Shown piece by piece: positions 61,216 to 64,000 of a stretch of DNA of 64,000 bases. This stretch comes from Haloferax marisrubri. Lineage in GTDB: Archaea; Halobacteriota; Halobacteria; Halobacteriales; Haloferacaceae. The stretch is from contig NZ_LOPW02000006.1 of the NCBI RefSeq assembly GCF_001469875.2, forward strand, positions 89,910-153,909. The letters are read 5' to 3'. Each line of letters begins with the position of its first letter. Position 1 is the stretch's first letter. Position numbers and translations under genes: made by a program. The notes under the pieces are model-generated. The model did not search any database and was not told the DNA's origin. It was given only the letters and a program-made list of their open reading frames with translations.

Positions 61216-62412
61216 TTATACTTGGCTCGGAAGCTTGTCCTTCTCGGACTGGAGGTCCTTGTCAGGCAGTGGGATGTAGTTGTTGTCCTCGACGAACACC
61301 TTCTGACCGAACGTGGTCAGGAACATGTTCATGAACGCGGCTTCGCGCATGTCCGTCCCGCTCGGGGTGTCCTCCGTGATGGTCGTGTACTGGTGGAGGT
61401 CGCGGTTGAGCGGGTAGTCGCTGTCGAAGATGGTGTGCTCCGCGCTCTTGTCCGGCGCGTAGAGCGTGCCCTCGAATTCGATACCGATGGGCTGGACCTC
61501 CGGGCCGGTGAAGGCGAGTGCCATGTACGCGATGGCACCGTCGTTCTGCTGGACGACGGTCGCAACCTGCTGGTTCTGGCCCTTACGGGTGTCGACGCCC
61601 TCCATCGAGGCGTCGGCGCTGCCGAGCATGTTGAGGCGGAACGAGGTGTCCGTCCCGGAGCCTTCCGCGCGGCCGACCACGTATATCTCCTGGTCGTGGC
61701 CGCCGACTTCGCTCCAGTTGGTGATCTCGTCCTGGTAGATTTGGCGGACTTCTTCGCCGGTGAGTTCCGTCACGCCCGCGTCGTAGACGTCCTTCGAGAC
61801 GACGACGGGCTGGCCGTCGCGGCCGAGGACGTGGTCCACGTAGTTCGCGTCGCGCTCTTCTTCGCTGATGCCGAGTTCCGCCGTGATCGGACCCGACGAG
61901 TTACCGATGTCGACGAGACCGTCGCGGACGGACTTACAGCCCGTCCCGGAGTGGCTCAGGCCGATGGACGTCGCGAACGCGGGGTTCGCCTGCGTCTCGG
62001 TCGGCTCGAAGCCGTAGAGGGACGCGAAGTAGTCGGCCAGACGCATGTCCGGTGCGCCGAGTTCGTCCCAGCCGGGGACGGTAGATTCGTCGTTCGAACC
62101 CCAGTACTCGCCGTCGCTCGGCGGCGCGTTGGAGTTCCAGTAGGAGCTCCCCTTGTTCGCGATGGGATACACCGTCGAGGAGCCCTCGGCGGTGAGCATC
62201 TGCGGCGCGCTCGATTCGCTCGTCTCCTCGGGGGTCGAGGTCGTGGTCTCCGGAGCGTCCGTCTCTTCTTCTTCGGTCGCCGGCGCGTCGGTCTCGGGGT
62301 TCGACTGCCCCGAACAACCGGCGAGCCCCGCGACGCCCGCCGCGCTCGAAGCGACGAGGAACTGCCGACGTGATACGCTGCCTGCCAACTTCTTGGAATC
62401 TTGCGCCATCAC
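61216..62412 (-). CDS. pstS: Phosphate-binding lipoprotein
   Basis: The 398-residue protein has a Tat motif (SRRQFLVASSAAGVAGLAGC) with lipobox Cys, an acidic Glu/Thr-rich linker, then MLTAEGSSTVYPIANKGSSYW, which resembles the PstS phosphate-contact loop. VGRAEGSGTDTSFRLNML matches the family's second phosphate-contact segment. It is the exported receptor of the Pst importer and heads the minus-strand pst operon. An AT-rich dyad region lies just upstream. Confidence 0.9.
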   Translation of the reverse strand: MMAQDSKKLAGSVSRRQFLVASSAAGVAGLAGCSGQSNPETDAPATEEEETDAPETTTSTPEETSESSAPQMLTAEGSSTVYPIANKGSSYWNSNAPPSDGEYWGSNDESTVPGWDELGAPDMRLADYFASLYGFEPTETQANPAFATSIGLSHSGTGCKSVRDGLVDIGNSSGPITAELGISEEERDANYVDHVLGRDGQPVVVSKDVYDAGVTELTGEEVRQIYQDEITNWSEVGGHDQEIYVVGRAEGSGTDTSFRLNMLGSADASMEGVDTRKGQNQQVATVVQQNDGAIAYMALAFTGPEVQPIGIEFEGTLYAPDKSAEHTIFDSDYPLNRDLHQYTTITEDTPSGTDMREAAFMNMFLTTFGQKVFVEDNNYIPLPDKDLQSEKDKLPSQV

Positions 62413-62594
62413 GTGGTCAGACCCGGTTTTAAATAAAATGCGTTTATAATACCGGTTTAGTTCTATCAGAGTTCAACGTAACACTAAGAGACGAAATAGT
62501 CCGATATTAGCGCACACATCAGTACGGAGGACTATATACGCGAACGTAATCGAGACGACAGAAAATATAACGGGTCCCGAGAGACGTACGCACG
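62413..62594. promoter_or_regulatory. Divergent AT-rich promoter between pstS and the transducer gene
   Basis: TTATAA at 62444-62449 serves pstS on the minus strand. AAAATATAACG at 62559-62569 and CTATATACG at 62532-62540 serve the + strand gene at 62595. CCGGTTTTA (62423-62431) and TAATACCGG (62447-62455) form inverted arms (8 of 9 match) around the pstS TATA box, a candidate phosphate-regulation site. Confidence 0.5.
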
Positions 62595-63590
62595 ATGGCT
62601 CAGCAGGACGGAACCACAGGCTCCGAACGTATCGTCGGTCTGTCGAAATCCGAGGCGGTCGACCGCGTCGTCGCCGCGGACGACGCTCGCGACCCGGACA
62701 CCGTTCGCGCGGTGCTCGACCACGTGACCGAAGACGGCACGGTGACGGCCGACGGCGTCGATTCGGCGGTCACGGACACGTCGATGATTCTCTCGACCGC
62801 GGAGACGCGCGTCGAACTCGCGTCCATCGACCTCGACGACGCCCGCGAGGCCGCCGGCGACGACGCGGCCGTCGGTGCCGTTCGGTCCCGTCTCGACGTG
62901 TTCGAGTCGCAGGTCGCGAACGCGACGGAGCAGGTCGAATCGCTCGGCGAAGAGCTACAGGAGCTCTCCGACTGGCGCGACGACCCCCGGTCCGTCTACG
63001 ACATCGTGCTCGGACTCCGGGAGGTCGCGTCCGAGTCGCAGGCGCTCACCGCGCACGCGGACGATATACAGCTCGACATCGAGAAGTTCGAGCGATGGCT
63101 CTCGAACCACGACGTTCGCGTGCGCGGGCTCGACGGCGACGTGGCGGCGCTCGAACAGTCGCTCGACGGACTCGCCGACCGGGTCGAGGCCGTCGCCGAC
63201 GCGGAGGAGTCTGAAGACGACGCCGATGCCGCCGAGGGCGCTGACGACGAGCGCGCGGCCGAGTGGTACAACGCCGCGCTCCGCGCCCGCGTCTCTGACC
63301 TGCTGGTCGAGGACGTGCGGGCCGAACTCGCCGATCTGCGGGAACTGGCTCCCGAGTCGGTCGCGGAGAACGACGGCCTCGGCGACGCCGCCGCTAACCT
63401 CGACGAACTCGACGCCCGCGTGCAACGGCTCCGCGGGCGACTCGGCGACCTCGCCCGTCCGTCGTGGACCGACGAGTACGGGGCGCGAATCGAGTCGTTC
63501 GAGGCGACGTTGGCCGCGTTCGAACCGCCGGTGTCGTGGGGTGCGGTGCAGGCCGAACTCGAGGACGCCCGGGTCGGCGACGACGGGTAG
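62595..63590 (+). CDS. Coiled-coil 'halo transducer'-type protein
   Basis: The 331-residue protein is helical and highly acidic, with long heptad-like stretches such as DVFESQVANATEQVESLGEEL and VAALEQSLDGLADRVEAVAD. It lacks membrane segments and a methyl-accepting core, so despite the family name it is not a full chemoreceptor. Its position, divergent from pstS and next to phosphate genes, suggests a role linked to phosphate sensing, but no domain shows a mechanism. An AT-rich box about 33 bases upstream fits the ATG at 62595. Confidence 0.65.
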   Translation: MAQQDGTTGSERIVGLSKSEAVDRVVAADDARDPDTVRAVLDHVTEDGTVTADGVDSAVTDTSMILSTAETRVELASIDLDDAREAAGDDAAVGAVRSRLDVFESQVANATEQVESLGEELQELSDWRDDPRSVYDIVLGLREVASESQALTAHADDIQLDIEKFERWLSNHDVRVRGLDGDVAALEQSLDGLADRVEAVADAEESEDDADAAEGADDERAAEWYNAALRARVSDLLVEDVRAELADLRELAPESVAENDGLGDAAANLDELDARVQRLRGRLGDLARPSWTDEYGARIESFEATLAAFEPPVSWGAVQAELEDARVGDDG

Positions 63591-63706
63591 TGCGAGCGGC
63601 GCGCGGTCCGAAGTCATTCGCTGACATACATATCACATCCACTACGTAAATCGCGTTCAGCGAAAGTACATGTGTGTCTGGTCCCTTGGTCTAACTGCGA
63701 ACACCA

Positions 63707-64000
63707 ATGTCAGACTACGAACTTGACCCCCTCCCGTACAAGTACGACGCGCTTGAGCCCCACATCTCCGAGCAGGTGCTGACGTGGCATCACGACACCC
63801 ACCACCAGGGCTACGTCAACGGCTGGAACGCGGCCGAGGAGACCCTCGCCGAGAACCGCGAAGCAGGCGAGTTCGGCTCGTCCGCCGGCGCGCTCCGCAA
63901 CGTCACCCACAACGGCTCCGGTCACATTCTGCACGACCTGTTCTGGCAGAACATGTCGCCGGAAGGCGGCGACGAGCCCGAGGGTGCGCTCGCAGACCGC
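63707..64000 (+). CDS. sodA: Superoxide dismutase (Mn/Fe), truncated by the window end
   Basis: The first 98 residues read MSDYELDPLPYKYDALEP, then ISEQVLTWHHDTHHQGYVNG, which contains the first metal His, and NVTHNGSGHILHDLFWQNM with the next His of the site. This is the N-terminal half of a Mn/Fe superoxide dismutase, which removes superoxide in the cytoplasm. The rest lies beyond base 64000. The start gives the usual SOD N-terminus. Confidence 0.95.
   Translation, partial: MSDYELDPLPYKYDALEPHISEQVLTWHHDTHHQGYVNGWNAAEETLAENREAGEFGSSAGALRNVTHNGSGHILHDLFWQNMSPEGGDEPEGALADR

Noticed and set aside
1..64000. CRISPR arrays, transposases, integrases, tRNA or rRNA genes
   Set aside because: None were found: repeats are short and contiguous without spacers, all intergenic regions are short, and no tRNA cloverleaf or recombinase motif was seen.

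Overview
The window is GC-rich DNA from an extremely halophilic archaeon, most likely Haloferax or a close relative. That placement is an inference from the sequence. The predicted proteins are strongly acidic, exported binding proteins carry twin-arginine (Tat) lipoprotein signals, and regulators are of the archaeal Bat/HTH_10 type. Many genes have a TATA-like box 25-30 bases before the start codon, implying leaderless mRNAs. The Pst-PhoU-'halo transducer' neighbourhood is also haloarchaeal in character. I found about 65 protein genes and no rRNA, tRNA, CRISPR array, transposase or integrase.

Layout. 0-6.4 kb: a partial gene, a DoxX membrane protein, a DUF1028 protein, a TetR regulator, an orphan iron-siderophore-type binding lipoprotein behind a near-ideal DtxR/IdeR-like palindrome, and a REC-PAS3 hybrid histidine kinase. 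6.5-17.7 kb: a catabolic island with hydantoinase/oxoprolinase subunits HyuA-HyuB, a metallo-beta-lactamase-fold hydrolase, an M24-fold enzyme lacking a metal ligand, two EthD proteins (one an internal duplication), an HD protein, a cupin, an NAD-dependent epimerase and a thiamine-diphosphate enzyme. 17.9-31.4 kb: an aerobic phenylacetyl-CoA region. It has beta-oxidation genes (crotonase, 3-hydroxyacyl-CoA dehydrogenase, a Cys-less HMG-CoA-synthase-like protein fused to DUF35, thiolase), phenylacetate-CoA ligase, MaoC, a flavin monooxygenase, PaaI, and the epoxidase operon paaABCD. The zinc ribbon that ends bacterial PaaD is here a separate 55-residue gene. A Bat-type regulator, a PaaG-like crotonase and an amidohydrolase follow.

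31.4-39 kb is housekeeping-like: methyltransferase, rhodanese, alpha/beta hydrolase, FKBP isomerase, three poorly known proteins, a universal stress protein and a Bat-type regulator. 39.2-45.8 kb is one tightly coupled six-gene operon: an ABC importer (binding protein, two permeases, ATPase), a class III CoA-transferase and a LeuA/homocitrate-synthase-like enzyme. 45.8-51 kb holds cobalamin genes cobA and cobB, an AIR-synthase-family protein, a class V aminotransferase and a membrane protein. 51-56 kb has an FAD oxidoreductase, a flavin-type split-barrel protein and a TetR/membrane protein/SDR group behind a dyad operator. 56-62.4 kb is the phosphate system pstS-pstC-pstA-pstB-phoU on the minus strand, divergent from a coiled-coil 'halo transducer' gene. 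The window ends inside superoxide dismutase sodA.

The most interesting material is: the phenylacetate region with its split PaaD and no PaaE; a direct-repeat motif shared by the paaK and paaA promoters; the Cys-less synthase-DUF35 fusion next to an SCP2-type thiolase; the importer/CoA-transferase/LeuA-like operon; a tandem TACAATTT element flanking the hyu block; and three very short ORFs abutting or overlapping the start of the next gene.
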